Assembly (NCBI RefSeq): GCF_014645795.1
Contig: NZ_BMMK01000003.1
Span: forward strand, 250,319 to 314,318
Length of the DNA: 64,000 nucleotides
Origin: Longimycelium tulufanense
Lineage (GTDB): Bacteria; Actinomycetota; Actinomycetes; Mycobacteriales; Pseudonocardiaceae
Direction of reading: 5' to 3'
Part shown: positions 8,068-16,818 of the stretch, one piece after another
Layout of the letters: each line of letters begins with the position of its first letter
Position numbering within the stretch: position 1 is the first letter of the stretch
Translations under genes and position numbers: made by a program
Notes under the pieces: model-generated
Database searches by the model: none
Seen by the model: the letters and a program-made list of their open reading frames with translations, nothing else
What the model was told of the DNA's origin: nothing

Positions 8068-9606
8068 GTGCACCTACCGGTGGAGTCGCAGAGCGCGGAA
8101 CCGACAGTCCCACCGTTCGCATGGAAGTCCGTGTCGCTGGTGGCGGCGGCGGTCGCTGCACTCCTGCTGGGGGTTGTCACGCGTTACGGCTACGACGGTG
8201 ACGAAACCTATTTCTTGGTGGCGGGGCATCACGTGGACTGGAGTTATGTCGACCAGCCCCCGTTACTTCCCCTCCTCGCCAGGGCGCTGGACTCCCTCTT
8301 CGGCGGCGGTCTCATCGCGTTGCGGCTGCCCGGGATCCTTCTGGGCGCCGGTGGAGTGTTGCTGACCGCGTCGATCGCACGTGAGCTCGGTGGCGGCCGC
8401 CGGGCACAGGTGATCGCCGCGGCGTCGTCCGCGGTGTCCCCGTTCATGCTGTACAACGACCACGTCCTGACCACCATGACGGTCGACGTGTTCCTGTGGA
8501 CGCTCATCACGTGGTTGCTGGTTCGCTGGGTGCGTGTGCGGCGCGACGGCCTGTTGTTGTGGGCAGGGCTGGCCACGGCCGTTGCCATGCAGGGCAAGTA
8601 CCTGATCGCCTCGTTCTGGCCGGTCGTGATCGCCAGTGCGCTCGTGGTCGGACCACGGGAGCTGGTGCGTCGTCCGTTGCTGTGGGCCGGTGCCGCCGTG
8701 ACGGTGCTCACCGCGGCACCCAGCCTGATCTGGCAGGCCCGGCACGGGTGGCCCCAGCTGGCGATGACCACGGTCATCGCCGGGGAGCAGGAGGCGCTCT
8801 TCGGCGGCCACGCGCGACTGTGGTTCGTGCCCTTCGTGCTGGTGAGCGCCGGTCTCGTGGTGGGCACCGTGCTGTTCGGCCACGGCCTGTGGCGGCTGCT
8901 GCGGTCCGACCGCCTGCGCCCGTACCGCTTCCTCGGCTGGGCGTTCCTGGGGCTGCTCGCCCTCCTGCTGTGGAGCGACGGCCGAACCGCGTACGCGGGC
9001 GGTATGTACCCGCTGTTCTGGGCCGTCTCCGCGGTGGAGCTGCAGTTGCGGGAGCCCGCGCGGTGGTGGCGCTGGGTGCCGACGTGGCCGGTCTTCGCCC
9101 TCACCGCTCTGCTTTCCGCACATGCGGTTCTTCCGGTGTTCCCCGTGTCCGAGGCGGCGAAGGCGGGGAACCTCTCACTGCTTCAGGCGGGGTGGCCGAA
9201 GCTCGCCGACACGGTGAGCGACGCGTACCACGCGCTGCCCGCCCCGACGCGTCATCACCTCGTGCTGATCGGTGAGACCTACGAGTACGCCAGCGTTCTC
9301 GACCGGTTTGGTCCCCGGCACGGGCTTCCCCCCGTCTACAGCGGCCATCGCGGATACTGGTACTTCGGAAGGCCGGCCGACGACGTCAATGCGGTCCTGG
9401 TCGTTGGGGGCGACGAGGGTTTCCTGCGTCAGAACTTCGCCGACACTCGGCCGGTAGCCCAGTTCGACGACGGCCGGAGACCACCCAACCCGGTCCTGGC
9501 GGCGCCGAAGGTCTGGCTCTGCACGGGACCACGAGAACCGTGGTCCCGGCTCTGGCCGAAGTTCTACCACCTCCGCAACCCCCCTGAGATCACCGAGCGG
9601 GTCTGA
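8068..9606 (+). CDS. GT39-type (PMT/ArnT-like) membrane glycosyltransferase B
   Basis: 512 residues, colinear with glycosyltransferase A: the same GYDGDETYFLVAGHHVDWSY acidic loop, VDQPPLLPLLAR, multiple membrane spans, and the same C-terminal block GPRHGLPPVYSGHRGYWYFG. Start GTG 8068 is preceded by GGAG at 5 nt. A 194-nt gap separates it from the upstream copy, so the pair looks like a tandem duplication, probably co-transcribed. Differences are scattered rather than clustered, suggesting an old duplication with both copies maintained. Substrates are unknown. Confidence 0.85.
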   Translation: MHLPVESQSAEPTVPPFAWKSVSLVAAAVAALLLGVVTRYGYDGDETYFLVAGHHVDWSYVDQPPLLPLLARALDSLFGGGLIALRLPGILLGAGGVLLTASIARELGGGRRAQVIAAASSAVSPFMLYNDHVLTTMTVDVFLWTLITWLLVRWVRVRRDGLLLWAGLATAVAMQGKYLIASFWPVVIASALVVGPRELVRRPLLWAGAAVTVLTAAPSLIWQARHGWPQLAMTTVIAGEQEALFGGHARLWFVPFVLVSAGLVVGTVLFGHGLWRLLRSDRLRPYRFLGWAFLGLLALLLWSDGRTAYAGGMYPLFWAVSAVELQLREPARWWRWVPTWPVFALTALLSAHAVLPVFPVSEAAKAGNLSLLQAGWPKLADTVSDAYHALPAPTRHHLVLIGETYEYASVLDRFGPRHGLPPVYSGHRGYWYFGRPADDVNAVLVVGGDEGFLRQNFADTRPVAQFDDGRRPPNPVLAAPKVWLCTGPREPWSRLWPKFYHLRNPPEITERV

Positions 9607-9670
9607 CGGCACGCCGGCAGCCCACGCGCCGGTCTGGTGACCCACGCCGTACGTCCGGCCTGGTCACCGA

Positions 9671-10105
9671 TCACCGCCGCGGTGCGCAGTCCACCAGCGG
9701 ACCCCAGTCCTGGTCGTCGGGGTCCTCGGCGATCTGGCGGCGCTGCAAGGCGCCGTCCACACCGTCGGGTGTGGTGTCGTCGCCCGGTGAGGCGTCCGCG
9801 GGCAGCGGTGGGACGACAATGGTGAGCAGCCGCGGGTTGACGCGGTAGGTGTCGTTTCCGAGGTGTTGGACGTGGCCGAGATCGACGAGCTCGCGCAGCC
9901 ATGCCTGGACCTCCTCGACCTCCTCGAGCACGGCGTCCGGGGCGAGCAGTCCCTGGGCGGTCACCGGGGACAGGTCGTCGGAGCGGTTCACGAGGGTCAT
10001 CAGGACGCCCTGGGCGCCGAGGGAGAGCGTGCCGGGCGGTAGGGGAGCGATCTGGACGATCGAGCCGTCCCGGCGTTCGATCCGCAAGGGCGCGATGTCG
10101 GTCAT
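9671..10105 (-). CDS. Hypothetical protein with winged-helix-like segment
   Basis: 144 residues, soluble. The central part (LSLGAQGVLMTLVNRSDDLS, then an AWLRELVDLGHVQ helix and a NDTYRVNPRLL strand) has the pattern of a winged helix-turn-helix, as in replication-initiator-like or conflict-associated proteins. The last 50 residues are acidic and disordered-looking. ATG start at 10105; no strong ribosome site is visible. Convergent with glycosyltransferase B and about 190 nt after the patatin gene on the same strand. I do not recognise a named family. Confidence 0.55.
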   Translation of the reverse strand: MTDIAPLRIERRDGSIVQIAPLPPGTLSLGAQGVLMTLVNRSDDLSPVTAQGLLAPDAVLEEVEEVQAWLRELVDLGHVQHLGNDTYRVNPRLLTIVVPPLPADASPGDDTTPDGVDGALQRRQIAEDPDDQDWGPLVDCAPRR

Positions 10106-10294
10106 GGCCAGATGCTGGCGGGCCGCCCCCGCCCCGCGCTCCTGCTACGGCCCAATGCTCACCGGACGAGTGAACCGCCGTGTTGGTTCGGCTGCCTGGC
10201 CGCGCTACCTGGCCGAGTTGTCCGGCCGGGGTTCTCCGGTCTCGGTGGGGGTAGGGAAAATCGCAGGCCGTGGCCGCATGTCGGACCGCGCGGG

Positions 10295-13200
10295 TCAGGC
10301 CGAGACCTCGTGCCGCTCGGCCACTTCGGACTCGGCCGGGCTCCCGGCGGCGGGCGGGAGGACGTCAACCACGCTGACCAGCACGGACACCACGTAGCTG
10401 GCGGCCACGCTGGCGATCACCAACCACCAGCCCGCCGGCACGCCCAGTCCGGACAGCACGAGGGCACCGCCGAGGTAGGTCCCGAGGACACCGAGCACGG
10501 CCATGACGCGTGCCCACCCGCGCATCCAGAAAGCGGCAATCCAGGTGAGCACGCCGGCGACCACGGTCACGGCCAGTGGTCCGAGCACGAGATCCCAGAA
10601 GGCCCCGAGGAATCCCAGGATGATGACGACGACGGCGAGAAAGGCGAACCACACCGGCCGGCGCCGCCCGCCCGTGGGCACCCTTCGCGGAAGCACGAGC
10701 CGGCCACGGGCCAGCGCGAGAACCCCGGTAACCACGGCCAGTACCGCGATCACGGCGCGCCAGGCGTCCCATTGCGTCTGCTCGCCGGAGAACACCAGCA
10801 ACAGTGGTGACCATGCGGAGCCTATGTCCGCATTGGACCATCCCGTACCGAGGAGCGTGGCGAGTGCCGTCGCCACGACGAACAGCAACCGTTCCGGAGC
10901 GGTGAGGGCAAGCATCGTGGTGAGCCACAACGGCTTTGTTCCGGTCATCGCCACCCGGACCGCCACCGGCAGGGGTGTCCAGCCATCCGGCTTCACCGCT
11001 CGGTAAGCAACGAGCCCGAGCCGCATGCCCATCCGGGTCAACCGACCTTCGCCGAGATCAGGCAAGCGTTGCCGGCTGACCTCGTACCGCTGTACCGCGG
11101 CCCGCAGCGGCTCGGGTGGTTCCGGCGCCGGCCGAATCGGCTCGGGATCGGAGCCCAGGCCAACCGCCCCGACGTAGGGCAGTTCGACAGCCGCGATGCC
11201 CCAGTGGATGCGCTCGGTGAGGGACGCCTTGGTTTCGGTGAGCGGATGGTCGCCATCCGGCTGTTCGAACAACGCGCGTAGCTCAGCCCGAACCTGGTCG
11301 ACGCGGCTTTCCCAACGCCGCAGGAAGAAGTCGCTCCACTGCTGGGCATCCGCGCCGGTACCCAGTTCGTCGTCGGCGAGCGGCCTGGTCACGATGTCAG
11401 CCACCGCGGCCAGCACGTCCTCCGCCGATCGTCCACTGTGGAACCTATGGAGCCGCTGCGGGTCGATGAGCAGCGCCACCAGGCTGGCCGTCGCGTCGAG
11501 CCGGCCCCACATCCAGTCGTTGGCCCGCCACTTCGCCGACAGGAAGGCGCCGAAGCCGTCCAGGTCGACGCCGCGCAGCTTGTCCCGCGGGGTGAGCGTT
11601 CCGTCCTTGCCCCGCAACGCATCGAAAGGCAGGTCGGTACGGCCGTCACTCGCCACGCGAAGGAAGGCGATACGACCGTTGGTTGGGTCACCGAGCAGGA
11701 GCGGGGCGGTGAGCGTCAGCAGCTGGCTCAACAGCCGCGGGCGTTGCTCGGGCTCGGCCGACTCCAGCATCGCGTGGCCGATCAGCTCCGGGTTGCGCGC
11801 GGGATCCACCATCGACCCCAGCCGGATGTCGTGCACCGGACGTTCGAGCACCGCCTCCGCGAGCTCGTTCATCAGTTCCCACAACCGTTGCCAGGCGGCG
11901 TGCACGGCGTCGACGGGCCCGGGCCGGTGGGACGCCGCCTCGGCCCGCAGGGCGTTCGCCAGGTTGATCAGCCCCTGCTGGAACTCGCTGTCCGAGCCGT
12001 CGCGGAGCGCCTCGGCCAACGGTTCCCGCACCCGTTCGCCAAGTGCGTGTTGCCGCCTCCGGCGCTCGGCTATGACGCCGTCGGCCCAGTCCGCGATCCC
12101 GGCGGGGTCGTGCACCGGATGCTCGACGGCGGCTGACCACCAGCGTTGGTCCACATATTCGGCGAGCACCGACACCACCTGCTGGAGTCGGTAGAGCCGG
12201 CCCTTGACCGTGCCTATGCGACCCAGCCGGGGCGGTTCCGCCCACCGTTCCAGTTCCCTGGCCCAGCGCAGGCAGAACTCGACCGCCTCGGCGGCCGTGC
12301 AGACGCCGGTGAAGACCCGCTCCGGTTCGGCCCGTGCCGCGCCGGAAAGCCGGTCGGCCAACCGTTCGGGCAGGATGCTGCGCGCGGCGGCCGACCAGCC
12401 GGCGAGAGGGTCGGCCGGTATCGGTTCGAACAGCGGCCCGGGGGCACGGAGGTAGGGCTGGGTGAGCAGGGTCAAGGCGGTCTCGGCGTCGACGCGGGCC
12501 CGCACCTCGGCGTGCTCGGTGCGAACCTCGTCGACGAGTTCGGCGAGCCGGGCGGGACGGTCGGCCGGCCCGACCGCGACCAGCGGTGCGAACAACGCCG
12601 CGGCTCGCAGCTCCCGCCGGCTGACGTCCTGGTTGTAGGCGGCCAGCTCGTCGATGTCGGCCAGCAGGCTCTCCTGGTCCAGCCGCGCCCGCAACGCCCG
12701 TAGGCCCGTGGGGATCGCGCGCGGACGGGCCTGCGGGGCTGGTGGCGCGCTCGGTCCCAGGCTCGGGTCCGGGTTGAGGTAGAGCAGCCAGCGCTCGGTC
12801 GGGGTGTCCGCCGGCGCTTCGGCCACCGCGCGAATCGCCGCGCCGACCGGGATGTTGTCCAGCACGCCGCCGTCGACCACGTGGAATGGTGGCGCGTCTT
12901 CCGCCCCGGTCTCGGAGAACACCCCGGTCATGTCGACGGCGTCCGGTGGTGGGTCGGGTCGCGAGTGGACGGTCGCGGGTTCGAACGCCACCGGGAAGGA
13001 GGCGGTGGCACGCCCCGCGAGGGCGAGCTGGTGCAGCGTGCGCGCGGCGGTGTTGCGGGGCGCGAACCCGGAGAGCGGGTCACCCGGCTGGCCGCGATGC
13101 CGGAACCGGAACCAGGCACGACGACGCACCTCGTGCAACGCGCCCAACCGGTCGTCCCGACGAACCACGGAAACCCCGTCCAGCAACGTGGCGCTGAGCC

Positions 13201-13708
13201 CCAGATCCAGTCGGCGCGCAGCGGTGGGCGGGTGCTCCGGCGCGGCGGCGACGAGCCGGATCAGCTCGGCGCCCAGCCGTTCCTGGAAGTAGTCGTCTCC
13301 GGCGAGGATCGAGGCGGGGCGAGGGAACAGCCGCGGCGGACGGGTGGCGAGCAGGCCCGGGACCGGGCGGGACATCGCTTCCAGGTCGGCCAGCCGGACC
13401 CACACGTCCCGCATTGCCGTGAACGGGAACCCGTAGACCAGGCTGGCCGCGAACAACGTGCCGTTGACGCCTCCCGCCGACGCGCCGGTGAGCACGTCGA
13501 CGCGCACCTTGTTGTAGCCGGCCAGGTCGGCCAGTGCGGCCCAGGGGTGTGCCGAGCCGGTCCCGGCGGTCCGGCGCAGCTGGTCGATCTCGGCCAGCGC
13601 GCCACTGATCCACACCGCAAGGCTCGATCCGCCGCGCATGGACAGTGCCAGGCGGAGTTCCTGCCGGTTCCAGCCGGGGGCCACGGGTGTGGCGCGAAAG
13701 GGATCCAC
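10295..13708 (-). CDS. Giant patatin-like phospholipase (DUF3376 type)
   Basis: 1137 residues. The N-terminal patatin domain shows the glycine-rich oxyanion start (LSMRGGSSLAVWISG, residues ~22-36), the nucleophile elbow GASAGG (about residue 76) and the catalytic-aspartate motif DGGVLDNIPVG (about residue 285): a complete Ser-Asp dyad. A long alpha-helical middle region follows, and the last ~200 residues contain several hydrophobic segments likely to be membrane spans. This layout matches patatin-related proteins of the DUF3376 family. The GTG start at 13708 is accepted because the oxyanion strand begins only about 20 residues later; no ribosome site is evident. Lipid substrate unknown. Confidence 0.8.
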   Translation of the reverse strand: MDPFRATPVAPGWNRQELRLALSMRGGSSLAVWISGALAEIDQLRRTAGTGSAHPWAALADLAGYNKVRVDVLTGASAGGVNGTLFAASLVYGFPFTAMRDVWVRLADLEAMSRPVPGLLATRPPRLFPRPASILAGDDYFQERLGAELIRLVAAAPEHPPTAARRLDLGLSATLLDGVSVVRRDDRLGALHEVRRRAWFRFRHRGQPGDPLSGFAPRNTAARTLHQLALAGRATASFPVAFEPATVHSRPDPPPDAVDMTGVFSETGAEDAPPFHVVDGGVLDNIPVGAAIRAVAEAPADTPTERWLLYLNPDPSLGPSAPPAPQARPRAIPTGLRALRARLDQESLLADIDELAAYNQDVSRRELRAAALFAPLVAVGPADRPARLAELVDEVRTEHAEVRARVDAETALTLLTQPYLRAPGPLFEPIPADPLAGWSAAARSILPERLADRLSGAARAEPERVFTGVCTAAEAVEFCLRWARELERWAEPPRLGRIGTVKGRLYRLQQVVSVLAEYVDQRWWSAAVEHPVHDPAGIADWADGVIAERRRRQHALGERVREPLAEALRDGSDSEFQQGLINLANALRAEAASHRPGPVDAVHAAWQRLWELMNELAEAVLERPVHDIRLGSMVDPARNPELIGHAMLESAEPEQRPRLLSQLLTLTAPLLLGDPTNGRIAFLRVASDGRTDLPFDALRGKDGTLTPRDKLRGVDLDGFGAFLSAKWRANDWMWGRLDATASLVALLIDPQRLHRFHSGRSAEDVLAAVADIVTRPLADDELGTGADAQQWSDFFLRRWESRVDQVRAELRALFEQPDGDHPLTETKASLTERIHWGIAAVELPYVGAVGLGSDPEPIRPAPEPPEPLRAAVQRYEVSRQRLPDLGEGRLTRMGMRLGLVAYRAVKPDGWTPLPVAVRVAMTGTKPLWLTTMLALTAPERLLFVVATALATLLGTGWSNADIGSAWSPLLLVFSGEQTQWDAWRAVIAVLAVVTGVLALARGRLVLPRRVPTGGRRRPVWFAFLAVVVIILGFLGAFWDLVLGPLAVTVVAGVLTWIAAFWMRGWARVMAVLGVLGTYLGGALVLSGLGVPAGWWLVIASVAASYVVSVLVSVVDVLPPAAGSPAESEVAERHEVSA

Positions 13709-13723
13709 GCCCTACAAGGTGGA

Positions 13724-13757
13724 CTCGCGCCGGTGGGCAACGGCCCACCGGCGCGAG
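13724..13757 (-). terminator. Hairpin between the CoA lyase and patatin genes
   Basis: Perfect 14-bp inverted repeat with a 6-nt loop (arms 13724-13737 and 13744-13757). It lies 60 nt past the lyase stop and 16 nt before the patatin start, so it likely ends the lyase transcript; a leader-structure role for the patatin gene is also possible. Confidence 0.65.
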
Positions 13758-13816
13758 GAAAGAAATCTGAAAGAAAGCAGAAATCACCCTGTCGGCGGCA
13801 GCGCGCCGCCTCCGTT

Positions 13817-14776
13817 TCACTCCTCGGGAGGCGTCCAGCGGTTGGTGCGCCGCATCCCGGCGGCGCGCCCTTTACCGGCGATCACGAGCGCCATCTTCCG
13901 CGACGCCTCGTCGATCATCTCGTCCCCGAGCATCGCGGCACCGCGCTTGCCGCCCGCCTCCGAGGTGAACCACTCGTAGGCGTCGAGGATGTTCTCGGCG
14001 TGGTCGTAGTCCTCCTGCCGCGGGCTGTACACCTCGTTGCAGGCGTCGATCTGGCCGGGGTGCAGGCACCACTTGCCGTCGAAGCCCAGCGCCGCGGAGC
14101 GGCCGGCCACCCGGCGGAACCCGTCGATGTCGCGGATCTGCAGGTAGGGGCCGTCGATCGCCTGGACGTCGGTGGCGCGGGCCGCCATCAGGATGCGCAT
14201 GAGGATGTGGTGGTAGGCGTCGCCGACGTCGTAGCCGGGCGGCTGCTCCCCCACCACCAGCGACTTCATGTTGATGGAGGCCATGAAGTCGGCGGGGCCG
14301 AAGATGATGGTCTCGATGCGGGGCGAGGCGGTGGCGATGGCGTCCACGTTGACCAGGCCGCGGGCGTTCTCGATCTGCGCCTCGATGCCGATGCGGCCGA
14401 CCTCGTGGCCCATGGTCTTCTCGATCTGGGTGAGCAGGATGTCCAGGGCGTGTACCTGCTCGGCGGTCTGCACCTTCGGCAGCATGATGCAGTCGAGGTT
14501 GGCGCCGGCGCCCTCGACCACCTCGACGACGTCCCGGTAGGTCCACTCGGTGGTCCAGTCGTTGACCCGGACCACGCGGACCTTCTCGCCCCAGCCGCCC
14601 TCGTTGAGCGCGGCCACGATGGTCTTGCGGGCCTCCGGCTTGGCCAGCGGCGCGCAGGCGTCCTCCAGGTCGAGGAAGACCTGGTCGGCGGGGAGCCCGC
14701 GGGCCTTGTCGATCATCTTCGGGCTGGAGCCCGGGACCGCGAGGCAGGAGCGGCGGGGGCGCTGGCGGTCGACCAC
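13817..14776 (-). CDS. HpcH/HpaI-family CoA-ester lyase (CitE/malyl-CoA lyase type)
   Basis: 319-residue TIM-barrel lyase. N-terminal RRSCLAVPGSSPKMIDKA and DQVFLDLEDACAP (the metal-adjacent loop), then IGIEAQIENARGLVNVDAIA with the Mg-binding glutamate and IIFGPADFMASI with the Mg-binding aspartate; GKWCLHPGQID closes the active site. This matches CitE-like L-malyl-CoA/beta-methylmalyl-CoA lyases. Start GTG 14776 follows GGGAGG by about 9 nt. It would cleave or form a hydroxy-acyl-CoA; whether the substrate is malyl-, methylmalyl- or citramalyl-CoA is not decidable from sequence. Confidence 0.85.
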   Translation of the reverse strand: MVDRQRPRRSCLAVPGSSPKMIDKARGLPADQVFLDLEDACAPLAKPEARKTIVAALNEGGWGEKVRVVRVNDWTTEWTYRDVVEVVEGAGANLDCIMLPKVQTAEQVHALDILLTQIEKTMGHEVGRIGIEAQIENARGLVNVDAIATASPRIETIIFGPADFMASINMKSLVVGEQPPGYDVGDAYHHILMRILMAARATDVQAIDGPYLQIRDIDGFRRVAGRSAALGFDGKWCLHPGQIDACNEVYSPRQEDYDHAENILDAYEWFTSEAGGKRGAAMLGDEMIDEASRKMALVIAGKGRAAGMRRTNRWTPPEE

Positions 14777-15003
14777 GTTCGGGACCTCCCTGTCCTGGTG
14801 CCGGCCGTGCGGCGCGGGGCCGGGCCGAACCGTACCGACGAGTAACCGATGATGCGGCGAATGCTGGCACGGTCGGTCCGCACCCGCTATCCGCTGAGGT
14901 GACTTTCACAGCCTCGCACCGACAGCGCACGGCAAACGTGTCGGGCACCGACCGGCCGCCGCCGTCGCGCTGGCGCTGCGGCCGCCCGTGCGATTCTGGT
15001 CGG

Positions 15004-15339
15004 GTGGAGACGTCTCGTGTGCTCGACGCGGCGCTACGCAAGGCCGGGGCGGTGTGGGTCGTGGTCGACGAGCATCCCGCGCGTCTGGTGTGGACGGTGT
15101 GGCGGGCCGGGGCCCTGTGGGTGGCGGTCGGGCCGGACGAGCAGGAGGTTCCCGGGCTCTCCGACGGCGTGCGTTGCCAGGTGACGCTGCGCTCTCCCAC
15201 GACGCACTCGCACCTGCTCGACGTGCCGGCCGTGGCGCACCGGGTCGAGCCGGACGAGGAGACCATGGCCGCGCTGGCCGCGGCCCGGCTCAACGCGTCG
15301 CCCCGGTGGGCCGAGGTCTACCGCCTCGACCCGGCCTGA
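15004..15339 (+). CDS. Hypothetical protein, possibly PNPOx-like fold
   Basis: 111 residues: an initial helix (VLDAALRKAGAVWVVVDE), then alternating short strands (LVWTVWRAGALWVAVGPDEQ, VRCQVTLRSPTTHSHL) and a C-terminal helix with ARLNASPRWAEVYRL. The pattern recalls small pyridoxamine-5'-phosphate-oxidase-like proteins but lacks a diagnostic motif. GTG 15004 is chosen because the frame upstream is arginine-rich and not protein-like. No ribosome site. Stands alone in the divergent space after the lyase gene. Function unknown. Confidence 0.6.
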   Translation: METSRVLDAALRKAGAVWVVVDEHPARLVWTVWRAGALWVAVGPDEQEVPGLSDGVRCQVTLRSPTTHSHLLDVPAVAHRVEPDEETMAALAAARLNASPRWAEVYRLDPA

Positions 15340-15630
15340 CCGGCGCACCCGAGCCCGACAGGACTACCCGGTCCCGATGCCGACCGGGCAGCGTGAGCGG
15401 GCACACACGACCAACCGCACAAACCGGGCGAGAAACGCCAACAGCAACGGAAACTTGAGCTGGTGGCCCCGTCCCGGTCGTGTCCCGCCGGCGCAACCGG
15501 ATACCGGATGCTGCAGACGCCGGCTCGGAGCGGCTGGCGGGGAAACGGTCCAGCCGGAGGCATCACGTGCGGCGGGAGTGCTCACACAAGGGCCGCTACC
15601 GGACGAGTCCGCCCGGGACCGGGCCTCCCA

Positions 15631-16047
15631 TCAGGCGACCAGGCCGCCGGTGTGGAGATCACCGAGCAGCTCGACGATGGCCGGCGCGGTTTCCGGGTGT
15701 GCGAGGTACTCGTCCCGCGTAACCAGCGCCAGCTCCGCCACCTCGGCGGAGGGCGCCGGTTCCCCGGCCAGCTCGGCGGTGTAGCAGGAGAGGTCCACGA
15801 GCACACCGTCGCCCTCACCGTAAGCCGGCGCGAGGTAGCGGCGGTGGCCGCGCACCGTACCGTTGACGAGCTCCACACCGAGCTCCTCGCGTACCTCGCG
15901 ACGCAACGCCTCGGGCTCGGTCTCTCCCGGTTCGAGCTTCCCGCCGGGAAGGTAGAAGGCGGCCTTGCCCCGCGGCCGCACGAGCAGCAGGCGACCGTGC
16001 ACGACGTGGAGGAGGCCGACCGTCCGGATGGTCTCGGGTTCGGTCAC
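15631..16047 (-). CDS. Nudix hydrolase
   Basis: 138 residues. A complete Nudix box at about residues 36-58: GGKLEPGETEPEAL continuing to REVREELGVE, satisfying Gx5Ex7REUxEExGU. The surrounding TVGLLHVVHGRLLLVRPRGK and AFYLPGGK are typical MutT strands. It should hydrolyse a nucleoside-diphosphate-linked substrate with Mg2+. The downstream stop at 15631 faces an empty 290-nt stretch; upstream it is 30 nt from the MarR gene on the same strand, so the two may be co-transcribed. Substrate unknown. Confidence 0.85.
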   Translation of the reverse strand: MTEPETIRTVGLLHVVHGRLLLVRPRGKAAFYLPGGKLEPGETEPEALRREVREELGVELVNGTVRGHRRYLAPAYGEGDGVLVDLSCYTAELAGEPAPSAEVAELALVTRDEYLAHPETAPAIVELLGDLHTGGLVA

Positions 16048-16077
16048 GGAACCACTGTCGCACCCGGCGAAACGGGA

Positions 16078-16572
16078 TCAGGCACTGGACCGTCGTACGG
16101 GAGGCGCGTGCACCTCCCCGTCGGCGAGCCGGGTACAGGTGCGGTTGAGCGAGTCGAGCTCGTGCCGGTCACCCACGATGGCGACGAAGTGGCGGACGAT
16201 TCCGGACAGGTGTGTGCTGGACGCGGTGCGCAACCGCTCCATCCCCCGCCTGGTGAGCACCGCGACGACCCCCCGTCCGTCCTCGTCGGCCCGCTCCCGG
16301 ACCACCAGCCCGATCCGCTCCAGGCGGTCGACCAGGCGGGTCACCCCGGAGCGGGACAGCAGGACGGCGTCGGCGAGCTCGGTCATGCGCAACCGCCGTT
16401 CCGGCGCCTCGGCGAGCTGGACCAGCACGTCGTAGGCGGCCAGCGACAACCGCTGCTCCGCGATGAGCTCGGCTTCCAGGCGGCGAGTGATCCGGGCGTG
16501 CGCCCGGAGGAAGGAGCGCCATGCGGTCAACTCGTCGCGCGTTGGTAACCGGGCAGTTCCGGTCTTGGACAC
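16078..16572 (-). CDS. MarR-family transcriptional regulator
   Basis: 164 residues: helix 1 with TAWRSFLRAHARITRRLEAEL, the winged helix around residues 60-105 with the recognition segment LRMTELADAVLLSRSGVTRL, and the wing (LVVRERADEDGRGVVAVLT). Dimeric MarR architecture is complete. I place the start at GTG 16572 because a -10-like TAACAT (16580-16585) sits 7 nt upstream, fitting a leaderless transcript; an ATG at 16641 is possible but adds a sequence unlike the family. Ligand and targets unknown; the Nudix gene just downstream is a candidate. Confidence 0.85.
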   Translation of the reverse strand: MSKTGTARLPTRDELTAWRSFLRAHARITRRLEAELIAEQRLSLAAYDVLVQLAEAPERRLRMTELADAVLLSRSGVTRLVDRLERIGLVVRERADEDGRGVVAVLTRRGMERLRTASSTHLSGIVRHFVAIVGDRHELDSLNRTCTRLADGEVHAPPVRRSSA

Positions 16573-16818
16573 AGTGCAAATGTTACGGAGCGCGTCCAGA
16601 CGGTCGCACAGTGCCCCCATGGCGCCCCAAGCGCAACCCACGGCACGGGCACAACACCGCCCTCGCGGTCGCCATCACGAACCCGCCGAGTCCCGTCGGC
16701 CCCCCGGCATCGGGTTACCCGAGAGTCACCTTGACCGGACGAACGCGACTAGCATGGCATTCGACAAGATCCGACCGCAGCGAGTTCGCGGTCGCCGTCG
16801 CCGTCGGAAGGTCGCCGC

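Noticed and set aside
15340..15630. Small gene between the PNPOx-like and Nudix genes
   Set aside because: No frame of protein-like composition with a start signal in 291 nt.
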